A DNA stretch of 64,000 nucleotides from contig WRLT01000005.1 of the NCBI GenBank assembly GCA_009777485.1, forward strand, positions 1-64,000, read 5' to 3'. Source of the stretch: Bacillota bacterium (GTDB lineage: Bacteria > Bacillota > Clostridia > Christensenellales > Pumilibacteraceae). Positions within the stretch are counted from its first letter, which is position 1, and the number at the start of each line of letters is the position of its first letter. A program made the position numbers and the translations under genes. This document shows, piece after piece, positions 43,921 to 52,080 of the stretch. The notes under the pieces were generated by a model. That model made no database searches. It was not told the DNA's origin and saw nothing but the letters and a program-made list of their open reading frames with translations.

Positions 43921-45708
43921 TTATTCTAATACGGCTTTAATGCGGCGTACGCCTGCCGAACTGGATTCTTCTTTAACAATTTTAAATGTGCCCAACTCTC
44001 CTGTGCGTGCCGCGTGCGGGCCGCCGCAAATTTCTTTGGAGTAGTTTTTAATGGTGTACACCTTTACCATTTCGCCGTAGCGCGACGAAAACAGCCCGAT
44101 TGCGCCCGATTGAACTGCGTCTTGCGCCGTCATTTCTTGACAGGTAACGGGGACATCGGCGGCAATGGCGGCGTTTACGGCTTGCTCTATGTTAGCAAGC
44201 TCTTCTTTGGTTAGGGCGCGGCCAAATGAAAAATCGAAGCGTAGGCGCTCGGCGGTGATGTTGCTGCCCTTTTGGTTTGCGCCGTCGTCTTTTAGCACGG
44301 TTTTTAAGGCTTGGTGCAGTAGGTGCGTAGCGGTGTGTAGGCGCGTTGTAATTTGGGAATCGTCTGAAAGACCGCCCTTAAATTTTTGCTCTGCGCCCGC
44401 GCGGCTTTTTTCTTGATGTGCGGATAAGTGTTTATAAAAATCGTCCGTGTTGACGGTTAAGCCGCGTTCTGCAGCTAATTCTACCGTCATTTCTAACGGA
44501 AAGCCGTAGGTGTCGTACAGCTTAAAAGCCGCCTTCCCGCTTACTATGCCGCCTTGCAGATAGCCGCATAATTTATCAAATTCTTTAAGCCCGTTGGCAA
44601 CGGTTTTAGAAAAGCGTTCTTCCTCGCGGCTTAGCTCTTGCATAATTTTTTCTTGATTTAGGGTTAATTCGGGGTATGCTTCTTTATATACGCCGATTAC
44701 GGCGGCGGCGATTTTGGTAAGTGCGTCCGCTTGAGCGTTTAGCTGACGCAGGTAGCGGATTGCGCGGCGCAAAAGCCGTCTTAACACATAGCCTTGATCT
44801 ACGTTGGAGGGCGTAATGCCGTTGGGGTCGCCTAGCATAAACACGGAGGTGCGGATATGGTCGGCTATAATCCGCATGGCGCGAATTGAAACCTCGTCTT
44901 CGCCGTAGCGTATGCCCGAAGCTTTTTCTATCGCTGCGATAATCGGCTTAAATACATCGGTTTCGTACACGGAGGTTTTGCCTTGCAAAATGCAAATTGT
45001 GCGCTCTAAGCCCATGCCCGTATCCACGTTTTTTTGTTGTAGCGGCGCGTATGTTCCGTCCGCTTTTTTGTTGTATTGCATAAAAACGTCGTTCCAGATT
45101 TCTAGGTAATTACCGCAATCGCATGCGGGCGAACAAGTTTTTTTGCAGGGCTTTCCGAAGTTGATAAACATTTCGGTGTCGGGTCCGCAAGGGCCTGTCG
45201 TACCCGCAGGACCCCACCAGTTGTTCTTTTTAGGCAGATAAAAAATATGCTTTTTAGGAATGCCGCAGCTTTGCCAGATTTTTGCGCTTTCCTCGTCGCG
45301 CGGCGCGTCCTCGTCTCCTGCGAATACCGAAACCGCTAAACGGCTTACGTCTATGCCTAAATACGCGGGGCTTGTTAAAAATTCAAAGCTGAAGCGTATC
45401 ATTTCTTCTTTAAAATAATCGCCCAAAGACCAGTTGCCCAGCATTTCAAAAAAAGTGCAGTGGGACGCGTCGCCTACTTCGTCTATATCGCCCGTTCGGA
45501 CGCACTTTTGGACGTTTGCCAAACGTTTGCCGCCGGGATGCGGCGTACCTAAAAGGTACGGGACAAGCGGGTGCATGCCTGCGGTGGTAAACAAAACGGT
45601 AGGGTCGTTTTCGGGTATTAGGCTTGCCGAACCGATAACGGTATGCCCGCGTGCGGAAAAGAATTCCAGCCAAAGGCTTCTTAGCTGCTGCGCCGTTAGA
45701 TTTTTCAT
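43921..45708 (-). CDS. alaS: Alanyl-tRNA synthetase, short form lacking the C-terminal C-Ala domain
   Basis: The 595-residue protein starts with the class II core (LRSLWLEFFSARGHTVI, LFTTAGMHPLVPYLLG). It has MGLERTICILQGK near residue 230 and the editing site with both metal motifs, HTATHLLH and the Cys/His of CGGPHAARTG. It stops just after the editing domain, whereas most bacterial AlaRS have about 870 residues with a C-Ala domain. The stop is followed by clear intergenic DNA. AAGGAA precedes the start; mgsA is 39 bp upstream. Confidence 0.93.
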   Translation of the reverse strand: MKNLTAQQLRSLWLEFFSARGHTVIGSASLIPENDPTVLFTTAGMHPLVPYLLGTPHPGGKRLANVQKCVRTGDIDEVGDASHCTFFEMLGNWSLGDYFKEEMIRFSFEFLTSPAYLGIDVSRLAVSVFAGDEDAPRDEESAKIWQSCGIPKKHIFYLPKKNNWWGPAGTTGPCGPDTEMFINFGKPCKKTCSPACDCGNYLEIWNDVFMQYNKKADGTYAPLQQKNVDTGMGLERTICILQGKTSVYETDVFKPIIAAIEKASGIRYGEDEVSIRAMRIIADHIRTSVFMLGDPNGITPSNVDQGYVLRRLLRRAIRYLRQLNAQADALTKIAAAVIGVYKEAYPELTLNQEKIMQELSREEERFSKTVANGLKEFDKLCGYLQGGIVSGKAAFKLYDTYGFPLEMTVELAAERGLTVNTDDFYKHLSAHQEKSRAGAEQKFKGGLSDDSQITTRLHTATHLLHQALKTVLKDDGANQKGSNITAERLRFDFSFGRALTKEELANIEQAVNAAIAADVPVTCQEMTAQDAVQSGAIGLFSSRYGEMVKVYTIKNYSKEICGGPHAARTGELGTFKIVKEESSSAGVRRIKAVLE

Positions 45709-45747
45709 AGGGATTTCCTTTTGGTGTATGGTGAATTTTTAATTTTT

Positions 45748-46188
45748 TTACGTGGGGTTTCTGCGCGGCCGTGCGGATACGGTTTTTGCTTTGGGGTTTA
45801 CGATGTTGCGCCAGTCTAAATCGCCGCGCCCTAACGCGCGCAATAAAACCTCTCCCGTTGCTAGGTTGGTAGCAAGCGGAATGTTATGTACATCGCACAG
45901 GCGCAAAAGCGCGCTTACATCTGGCTCGTGCGGCTGCGCGGTTAAGGGGTCGCGCAGAAACACGACTAAATCCATTTCGTTCGCGGCGACTAATGCGCCG
46001 ATTTGTTGGTCGCCGCCTAGCGGCCCGCTTTTAAAAAGGCGCACCCGCAGCCCCGTTGCATCGATAATTTTTTGCCCCGTTGTACCGGTGGCAAACAGCG
46101 TATGGCTTTTTAGAATGCTTTGATACGCAAAGCTGAGGGTTATCATGTCGTCTTTCTTTTTATCGTGTGCGATAAGTGCGATATTCAT
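45748..46188 (-). CDS. mgsA: Methylglyoxal synthase MgsA
   Basis: Converts dihydroxyacetone phosphate to methylglyoxal plus phosphate, an overflow route of glycolysis. The 146-residue protein has the conserved [10 protein letters not shown] phosphate loop, [12 protein letters not shown], the catalytic Asp in [17 protein letters not shown], and the terminal NIPLATN. Its promoter puts the -10 box 6 nt before the ATG, so the mRNA is leaderless. In Clostridia mgsA commonly sits at the end of the mre/min cluster, as here. Confidence 0.95.
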   Translation of the reverse strand: MNIALIAHDKKKDDMITLSFAYQSILKSHTLFATGTTGQKIIDATGLRVRLFKSGPLGGDQQIGALVAANEMDLVVFLRDPLTAQPHEPDVSALLRLCDVHNIPLATNLATGEVLLRALGRGDLDWRNIVNPKAKTVSARPRRNPT

Positions 46189-46194
46189 AGCTAT

Positions 46195-46223
46195 ATGATA
46201 TCCTTTTTGTGCGTTTTTGTCAA
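46195..46223 (-). promoter_or_regulatory. mgsA-alaS promoter (leaderless type)
   Basis: Minus-strand TTGACA (46218-46223), 17-bp spacer, TATCAT (46195-46200), 6 nt to the mgsA ATG. Confidence 0.78.
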
Positions 46224-46259
46224 GTTATTTTACATGTTTGAAATTTTTTACTTGCGCGT

Positions 46260-46523
46260 TTACCAAACAAGCATTTTGCCTGCGTCGAACAATCGGTCGG
46301 CGCGGGCTTTTATGGTAAATTGATAGTCGCCGCTTTCAAACGCGTCCAGTACTATTTCTACCGCATTGCTGCCCTCAGACAGCGACATATAGTTGGATAG
46401 CAGCATGCTAACCTCGCTTTTTACTACTGCTAAAAGCGTTTCCAGCCCTGGTCGGCGGTCTTGCAACATGACATTTTCTAGCCGCTCTTTAATCAGCTGA
46501 TTTTGTTTTTTTACTACGCGCAT
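46260..46523 (-). CDS. minE: Cell division topological specificity factor MinE
   Basis: An 87-residue protein starting directly after the minD stop. The N-terminal anti-MinCD helix region (KERLENVMLQDRRP) and the C-terminal dimer domain are visible. MinE stimulates MinD ATPase to drive pole-to-pole oscillation. Presence of MinE rather than DivIVA-only control fits Clostridia. No minC was found in the window. Confidence 0.88.
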   Translation of the reverse strand: MRVVKKQNQLIKERLENVMLQDRRPGLETLLAVVKSEVSMLLSNYMSLSEGSNAVEIVLDAFESGDYQFTIKARADRLFDAGKMLVW

Positions 46524-47315
46524 TTATATTCCCTTTCGCAGCTTGCGCCGCAGTCCGCCCAAAAAGCCTTTGTATCTTTTAGTAACGTCGAAGATTACGT
46601 TAGAACCGAAATGCACGTTGCGTGCTAAAATTTCAAACGCTTTAAAGCCTGCTGATTTTGGATTTACGGTTAAGCCTAAGTTGCTAAGCACGTTTACGGC
46701 ATCGTCTTCCGGGATTACGCCTACGGGCGCGATTTTTAGTATTTGGCATACGTCTGCGTAATCTACCATTTCGGAACTAACGATTAAATCGCCGCGCGCG
46801 CGGTTGACTACTGCGTATATGTGCTTTTTTTGATAGCTTTTTAATAAGCCTATAACCTTGTCGGCATCGCGGATTGCGGATATGTGCGGCGTGGTTACTA
46901 CGATTGCCTCGTTTGCCGCCGTAACGGCGCGGTGAAAGCCTGCCTCGATGCCTGCGGGGCAGTCTACCAAAACGTAGTCGAAAGACTGCATGAGTACGTT
47001 AATCAGCGCGCGCAAATGCTGGCCTGAGATTTGCCCTTGGTCGTAGCCGTGTGCGGACGGCATAACGTATAGGTTTTTTACCTTATCTTCTATAAGGGCT
47101 TGGCGCGGGCGGCAGCGGTTTTGGATGACGTCGATTAAATCGTAGACGATTTTTTTTTCGATATCCATAATGACATCTAGGTTATTAAGCCCGATGTCGG
47201 TGTCTATCAGCACTACTCTTTGCCCTAAGCCGGCCAAAGAACGCCCTAAATTAGCGGTAAGCGTAGATTTTCCTACCCCGCCCTTACCGCTGGTTATTAC
47301 GATTGAACGCGCCAT
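46524..47315 (-). CDS. minD: Septum site-determining ATPase MinD
   Basis: A 263-residue deviant Walker ATPase (SGKGGVGKSTLTANLG; switch VLIDTDIGLNNLD; DYVLVDCPAG). It ends in a basic amphipathic helix (GFLGGLRRKLRKGI) for membrane binding. TATAAT lies 6 nt before the ATG with no ribosome site, so the message is probably leaderless (-35 weak). minE follows without a gap. Confidence 0.95.
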   Translation of the reverse strand: MARSIVITSGKGGVGKSTLTANLGRSLAGLGQRVVLIDTDIGLNNLDVIMDIEKKIVYDLIDVIQNRCRPRQALIEDKVKNLYVMPSAHGYDQGQISGQHLRALINVLMQSFDYVLVDCPAGIEAGFHRAVTAANEAIVVTTPHISAIRDADKVIGLLKSYQKKHIYAVVNRARGDLIVSSEMVDYADVCQILKIAPVGVIPEDDAVNVLSNLGLTVNPKSAGFKAFEILARNVHFGSNVIFDVTKRYKGFLGGLRRKLRKGI

Positions 47316-47321
47316 ATAGGT

Positions 47322-47327
47322 ATTATA
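47322..47327 (-). promoter_or_regulatory. minD -10 box (leaderless type)
   Basis: TATAAT on the minus strand, exactly 6 nt from the minD ATG. No recognisable -35 at 16-18 bp, so it may need an activator or read-through. Confidence 0.5.
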
Positions 47328-47390
47328 AACTATATACGCTTTGCGCGGATTATATTTTTTTGTTTTATTTAGTCGAAATGTCGGGATTTT

Positions 47391-49298
47391 TTAGCGGACG
47401 ATTACGGGTGTGCGGATTATGCTACTGGGCGTATTGTTATCTAGCTGGTTAAAACCATTGCTTCCGCAGCCCCATACCGTGTTGCTTTCGTCTACCATAA
47501 GGCTGTTTGCTCCCCATAATGCTATGTGCGTAAATCTGTGGTTTGGCATAATCTGAACGGAATAACTAATACGGTTAGAGGTGGATCCGTTTCCTACTTG
47601 CCCTAAATTGTTATTGCCCATTGCCCAAAGCCTGCCGTTTGTGTCTATTGCCATAATATGGCCGCTTCCTACGGAAATCTGCTTATATTGCCTGCTATCC
47701 AAATACACAGGGCTATACCACGATTGCCATGATGAAGTTATATCCCTGCCCCACATGAGTATATCTCCGTTGGTGCCAAGTGCCGCGCTGAAATTATAGC
47801 CCGCTGCAACAGCTTGCACTTTAAACCACGAAATCGGCTGCACAGGCAGCAAAACCTCTGATATATACGCGCCTACCCCCGCCTGTCCGTCAGTATTACT
47901 TCCCCACGCCCATAAATTGTTTTGTGCGTCTATTGCAAGGCTATGCGTGTCGCCCGCCGCAATCTTTTTAAACTGCGTACCATGCATAATCCGCACGGGA
48001 GTTGAACGGAATGTAGTAGTGCCGTCGCCTATTTGACCGAAATAATTATTACCCCATGCCCAAAGATCGCCGTCTATATCTATTGCCAAACAATGCTCGG
48101 CGCCTGCCGAAACGGTTTCAAACAATCTGGTTCCGCCGATTCTGGTGCGGTTGCCGCTGCTATTCCATGACCATAACGCGCCGTTGGTATCAATGGCAAA
48201 CACCGTAGAAGCACCCATAGAAACATCTATGTATTGGTTTGTTGTGATATGAATATCAGTACTCTTCGCGCCCGGATAATTGGGAAAACCCCTAGCTACC
48301 ATATAGCCGTCGTTGTATATAATATAGTTGCCTGATCCTGCGGACAGCGAGGTTACGGGTCTAGACGACCATCTTGCATGCAAATTAAAGTTTTCTTTAA
48401 CACGGTTGTTAAAATCGTACTGCGTGCCGCCCGTTCGCGATGTGTACCAGCCGTCGAACTGATAGGTAGGGCGGTCTGACAGACTAGACGGCGGGCTGAT
48501 GCGTCCGCCGGAACGCAAGTTTATTTCGGTGTTACGCATTCCGTTGTGATAATAAAATGTAACAGTACGCATGGATTGCGTAAGGTAAATCGGCAAAAAT
48601 ATTGCCGCAAAAACTGCTATAAAGGCGGCGCAGAAAGACGGTAAAAAGACTTTTTTGTGCCGTTTCCACCATGCGGTGCGCGCCTCTTTCTTTTGGCGGC
48701 GCGCGCTTTCGATAGCGTGTTGCTTTTCTGCGCGTGCTTTTTCTTGTTGTTCGGCTATGTGCTTTTTATGGGCGGCTTGGCGGTCGGTGTAAAGCTGGTA
48801 TTGGCTTAAAATTTCTTCTTGCCCGTCCGAATCGGCGGTTTTTAGCGCGGTGCTGAAAAAAGCATAGTGGCGCGTATCGTTAAAATCGGCAAAGTTTGCC
48901 GTAAGAAATTTTACCATGCCGAACCATACGCGCCAGTCGGAGGGATGAGTTTCGATGGCTTTGTGCAGTGCGGCTTCGGCCTTATCGTATTCGCCTAAAT
49001 CAAACAGCGTGTCCGCCGATTGCAGCATTTGCGCAGTAGTTTGCCCTTGCTGCGCGGGGGCTTGCTTTTCGGGCGCGGGTACGGGCGTATTGCGGCGGCC
49101 GTTTAAGAGTTCGTCTATGGTAACGCCCAAGATATTTGCCAACGGCAAAAGCATATGCGTTTCGGGCATGGTTTCGCCCATTTCCCATTTTGAAACGGCT
49201 TTGTTGGTTAAATTTAGCTTTTCTGCCAACGCGCTTTGGGTTAGATTTTTTTCTTTGCGCAGTTCAAATAGAAAGGTTCCGAAAGCATTGTTTTGCAT
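47391..49298 (-). CDS. Transmembrane XRE regulator with extracellular InlB-type and RCC1 repeats
   Basis: A 635-residue multidomain protein. Residues 1-68 are a Cro/C1 HTH (LTQSALAEKLNLTNKAVSKWE), 90-170 are TPR-like, and 170-214 form a basic charged helix. One membrane helix lies at about 216-238. Outside are an InlB B-repeat-type domain (about 245-310, YQFDGWYTS) and RCC1 repeats to the end ('LFETVSAGAEHCLAIDIDGDLWAWGNN'). The layout suggests a one-component receptor carrying an extracellular beta-propeller signal to DNA (inference). AGGAGGG precedes the start. Confidence 0.88.
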   Translation of the reverse strand: MQNNAFGTFLFELRKEKNLTQSALAEKLNLTNKAVSKWEMGETMPETHMLLPLANILGVTIDELLNGRRNTPVPAPEKQAPAQQGQTTAQMLQSADTLFDLGEYDKAEAALHKAIETHPSDWRVWFGMVKFLTANFADFNDTRHYAFFSTALKTADSDGQEEILSQYQLYTDRQAAHKKHIAEQQEKARAEKQHAIESARRQKKEARTAWWKRHKKVFLPSFCAAFIAVFAAIFLPIYLTQSMRTVTFYYHNGMRNTEINLRSGGRISPPSSLSDRPTYQFDGWYTSRTGGTQYDFNNRVKENFNLHARWSSRPVTSLSAGSGNYIIYNDGYMVARGFPNYPGAKSTDIHITTNQYIDVSMGASTVFAIDTNGALWSWNSSGNRTRIGGTRLFETVSAGAEHCLAIDIDGDLWAWGNNYFGQIGDGTTTFRSTPVRIMHGTQFKKIAAGDTHSLAIDAQNNLWAWGSNTDGQAGVGAYISEVLLPVQPISWFKVQAVAAGYNFSAALGTNGDILMWGRDITSSWQSWYSPVYLDSRQYKQISVGSGHIMAIDTNGRLWAMGNNNLGQVGNGSTSNRISYSVQIMPNHRFTHIALWGANSLMVDESNTVWGCGSNGFNQLDNNTPSSIIRTPVIVR

Positions 49299-49303
49299 GT
49301 TTT

Positions 49304-49852
49304 CTACCCTCCTAGCAGGCGGGCTTTCATGGCTTCGTATTCGGCTTTGGTAATCGTGCCGTTATCTGCCAGCGATTTAATCTTTTTTAATTCGTCGATA
49401 AGCGTGGCGGGCGAAGAGGCGGATTGTGCGGGGATTTGCTGCGCGGCGGTACTGTTTGCGGCTTGGGCAGTTTCTTTTATGGCAATTCCCCAAATAAGTC
49501 CCGCTAAGGCAATACAGCAAAAAGAAAGCTGCATCGCGCCGATAAAGCCGACGTATTCGCTTAGTGCCATTAGTGCAATGGTAAAAATTAAACTCGTGCC
49601 TATAAATCCGATTAAAACGGCGGCTATCGCATTATTAAGCTTTTTTAGCATGATTAGCCCGACTAATGCGGTTATTATTGCACAGCAGGAAAAGATAAAC
49701 AGTAGCACAACTGCCGCGATAATTCCGCTTTCTATATAACGCGCATCTACTAGCATAGCAGAGGCTGATGCGGAGTCAATTAACATAATCAATGCAAACA
49801 CCAACGCAAAAATCACGCCTATGGACAACAGGTTTTTTTTGGATAAGTTCAT
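49304..49852 (-). CDS. Four-helix membrane protein with C-terminal SHOCT-type motif (copy 1)
   Basis: A 182-residue protein with four hydrophobic segments. It ends in a SHOCT-like motif (LKKIKSLADNGTITKAEYEAMKARLL). It is a paralogue of the protein at 51494. It lies directly upstream of the RCC1 receptor gene, with that gene's ribosome site overlapping its 3' end, so the two form one operon from a consensus promoter. Function unknown; SHOCT motifs are thought to mediate oligomerisation. Confidence 0.75.
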   Translation of the reverse strand: MNLSKKNLLSIGVIFALVFALIMLIDSASASAMLVDARYIESGIIAAVVLLFIFSCCAIITALVGLIMLKKLNNAIAAVLIGFIGTSLIFTIALMALSEYVGFIGAMQLSFCCIALAGLIWGIAIKETAQAANSTAAQQIPAQSASSPATLIDELKKIKSLADNGTITKAEYEAMKARLLGG

Positions 49853-49936
49853 AACATTTTTCCTCTTTTAAGATTATTTATAGACACGTTAGGTTGCTTT
49901 AAATTAAAGCGGCTAAACGGGTACATATATAATAGT

Positions 49937-49965
49937 ATTATATCCTAAAAATACAATTAAATCAA
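49937..49965 (-). promoter_or_regulatory. Promoter of the SHOCT-RCC1 receptor operon
   Basis: Minus-strand TTGATT (49960-49965), 17-bp spacer, TATAAT (49937-49942), with a leader of about 80 nt and GAGGA before the ATG. Confidence 0.7.
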
Positions 49966-50038
49966 GGGACTGGCGCGAGAACTTTATCTCTTTTTAAGAG
50001 AGTTAGCTAGTTTTCTTTCCACCCCGTTAGGTTTAGGG

Positions 50039-51349
50039 CTATTTAATAAAGATGCCGTCCTTCCACATTCCTTTATTCATTACTTCGCCTTTTGCGTTGT
50101 AGTAAATTCCGAAGCCGTTTATTTTGTCCTCTGCAATTCCGCCTTCGTAACGACTGCCGTTGGAAAAATAATATATGCCTTGTCCGTGTTTTATGTCATT
50201 TTTAAATTCGCCCTCGTAGCGGTTGCCGTCAACCCAAAAATATTTGCCTTGACCGTTTGTTCTGTCGTCTTTAAATTCACCCTCATAACGGTCGCCGTTG
50301 GTAAAATAAAATTTTCCTTGACCGTGCTTTTTCTTGCCTAAAAATTCGCCCTCGTAACGTCTGCCGTCGTCATAGGTTACAATGCGGTAGTTGTTAAGCG
50401 CGGGAGATGCTCCCGCCGCTTGGGTCTGGCGGCGCGGGCTGAAAAAGCTTAAAAGCATTTTTTCGCTGCCAGGCTCATTCATATTAAGGTTCTGATAGCG
50501 TGCCAAATCGCCTGGCAGTGTCTTTAAAGTTAGTTGACCGCTGTAACAAATTATCAGCCGCATCTCGCGTATGCCTGCGCTTCTGCGGTTTTCCGCTATA
50601 ATTTCTTTATACCGCTGCCATTCGTTGGCTACCCACGGACTGTTGATGTATTCCTCCCGTGAGGCGATTAAAATCATAGACGACGCAGTATTAAGGGCGG
50701 CATAAATAATCGGCTCGTAAGCGAGTCCCGCTTTCCCTTTTAGGGTTTCGGGCGCAAAAAAAACCTTGTAGCCGCGTTTGACTAATTGTTTATATATTTT
50801 TTCGGCAAATATTCGGTCTTTCGTAAGCGCGCCGTTCTCGTCCTGGTTTTTAAACGACAAAAAGACGTCGTAGGCGGGTTGATTCCGCGTAGCGGCAATC
50901 GCTTCGCCGCGCACTTGATCGATTTCATCCGCCATCTTACGGTAACCTACGGCCGCTATATGGTCTATTTTCGGATGCGACAGAAACTGTCGGTAAAGGG
51001 GTTCGTCCGTAAACCTTGTTAAACGGATTTTATGCAAGGTAGGCCGATATTGCGTCCGCTCGCTGATTTCAACGCCGTAGCTTGATAAAAGCGCACCCCA
51101 GTACGCATCTATGCAGTCCGGAAAACGGCTGATAATGTCCATGTAAATATCTTTGGCTATATCGTAAGAAAACGACAATCTAAGCGCTAATGCTTTATCA
51201 AGCAGCCTTCCCGTTTCGTCTCCCCACTCATAAATTTTTTGTTCGCTTTGACAATAGTCACATTTATACATCATATAAATATCGCTTGTGCGCTGCAAGT
51301 TTGCACCGCATGAACCGCATTTATACGACAATACCACTTGTTTAGACAT
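50039..51349 (-). CDS. Zinc-ribbon, TIR and MORN-repeat protein
   Basis: About 436 residues. A zinc ribbon uses Cys11, Cys14, Cys30 and Cys33. A helical region follows, then a TIR domain at about 158-255 (YDVFLSFKNQD, GYKVFFAPETL, SMILIASREEYINSPWVANEW). Glu212 is in the right place for a TIR NADase catalytic glutamate. Four MORN repeats (YEGEF-GxGxxYF) close the protein at about 330-420. No membrane segment. A TIR may signal or deplete NAD in stress or defence; none of that is shown here. Start chosen by GGGAGG 8 nt upstream. Confidence 0.88.
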   Translation of the reverse strand: MSKQVVLSYKCGSCGANLQRTSDIYMMYKCDYCQSEQKIYEWGDETGRLLDKALALRLSFSYDIAKDIYMDIISRFPDCIDAYWGALLSSYGVEISERTQYRPTLHKIRLTRFTDEPLYRQFLSHPKIDHIAAVGYRKMADEIDQVRGEAIAATRNQPAYDVFLSFKNQDENGALTKDRIFAEKIYKQLVKRGYKVFFAPETLKGKAGLAYEPIIYAALNTASSMILIASREEYINSPWVANEWQRYKEIIAENRRSAGIREMRLIICYSGQLTLKTLPGDLARYQNLNMNEPGSEKMLLSFFSPRRQTQAAGASPALNNYRIVTYDDGRRYEGEFLGKKKHGQGKFYFTNGDRYEGEFKDDRTNGQGKYFWVDGNRYEGEFKNDIKHGQGIYYFSNGSRYEGGIAEDKINGFGIYYNAKGEVMNKGMWKDGIFIK

Positions 51350-51381
51350 CAAATTACCTCCCGCTCTTATACTGTTTTTTT

Positions 51382-51491
51382 ATTACTTATGTGCTAGGTT
51401 ACTGTTTAGTAGGGTTTTGTTTGCAAGCAGTTTGCCTGCGCCTAAAAAGGGCGGCGTATTCGGGGTCTTCGGGGACGTAGACGTTTACGCC
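51382..51491 (-). pseudogene. Relic copy of the mreB 3' end
   Basis: About 110 bp are nearly identical to 52080-52188, the last 36 or so codons of mreB including its stop, in the same orientation. One indel breaks the frame. It lies between the second SHOCT gene and the TIR gene, so that SHOCT gene is flanked by direct repeats. Confidence 0.9.
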
Positions 51492-51493
51492 TT

Positions 51494-52060
51494 TTACTCT
51501 TCAAATAAGCGGGCTTTTATGGATTCGTATTCGGCTTTTGTAATTGTGCCGCTGTCTACAAGCGATTTAAGCTTTTTAAACTCTATTATAAAACTTTCCG
51601 ATAAAGAATCGGCGGCGTCATTTGTCTTGCTTTTGTTTCTTTTTATGCAAAGCGCGCATATAAAAAACACTACCGCAACAACATAAAATAATAGCTGCAT
51701 GAAGTATATAAATGCGTTTAAAAACCCGACTTCTCCGCCGATAGCAAGTGTTACAATTAAAAAAATCAAGCCTAATGTCAGCGGGACCAATAATACGCAC
51801 GACATGGCAAGCAAATGCTCTTTCCGCGCTAAAGCCACGCATACAAGGACAATGATTATACAGGAAAAAATAAAGCCTAATACCGTATATAGCGTTAGCC
51901 ACGTTTTTAGATATTCTTCCATCGTAACATAAAAGCTAGGCAGTTCTTCAAGCAAGTCAATCGCCGCCGCCGTTGATATAGTATCAAGCAATAAAATAGC
52001 GGCAAATAATAAAGCAACTGCAACGCTGATTGTCAACATGGTTTTTTGAAATGATTTCAT
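51494..52060 (-). CDS. Four-helix membrane protein with C-terminal SHOCT-type motif (copy 2)
   Basis: A 188-residue paralogue of the 49304 protein: four hydrophobic segments and a closing SHOCT-like motif (FKKLKSLVDSGTITKAEYES). It starts 20 bp after mreB on the same strand with AAGGAAG. It is bracketed by mreB 3'-end repeats, suggesting arrival or duplication by recombination there. Confidence 0.75.
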   Translation of the reverse strand: MKSFQKTMLTISVAVALLFAAILLLDTISTAAAIDLLEELPSFYVTMEEYLKTWLTLYTVLGFIFSCIIIVLVCVALARKEHLLAMSCVLLVPLTLGLIFLIVTLAIGGEVGFLNAFIYFMQLLFYVVAVVFFICALCIKRNKSKTNDAADSLSESFIIEFKKLKSLVDSGTITKAEYESIKARLFEE

Positions 52061-52080
52061 AGGTTTCTTCCTTACTTGTA

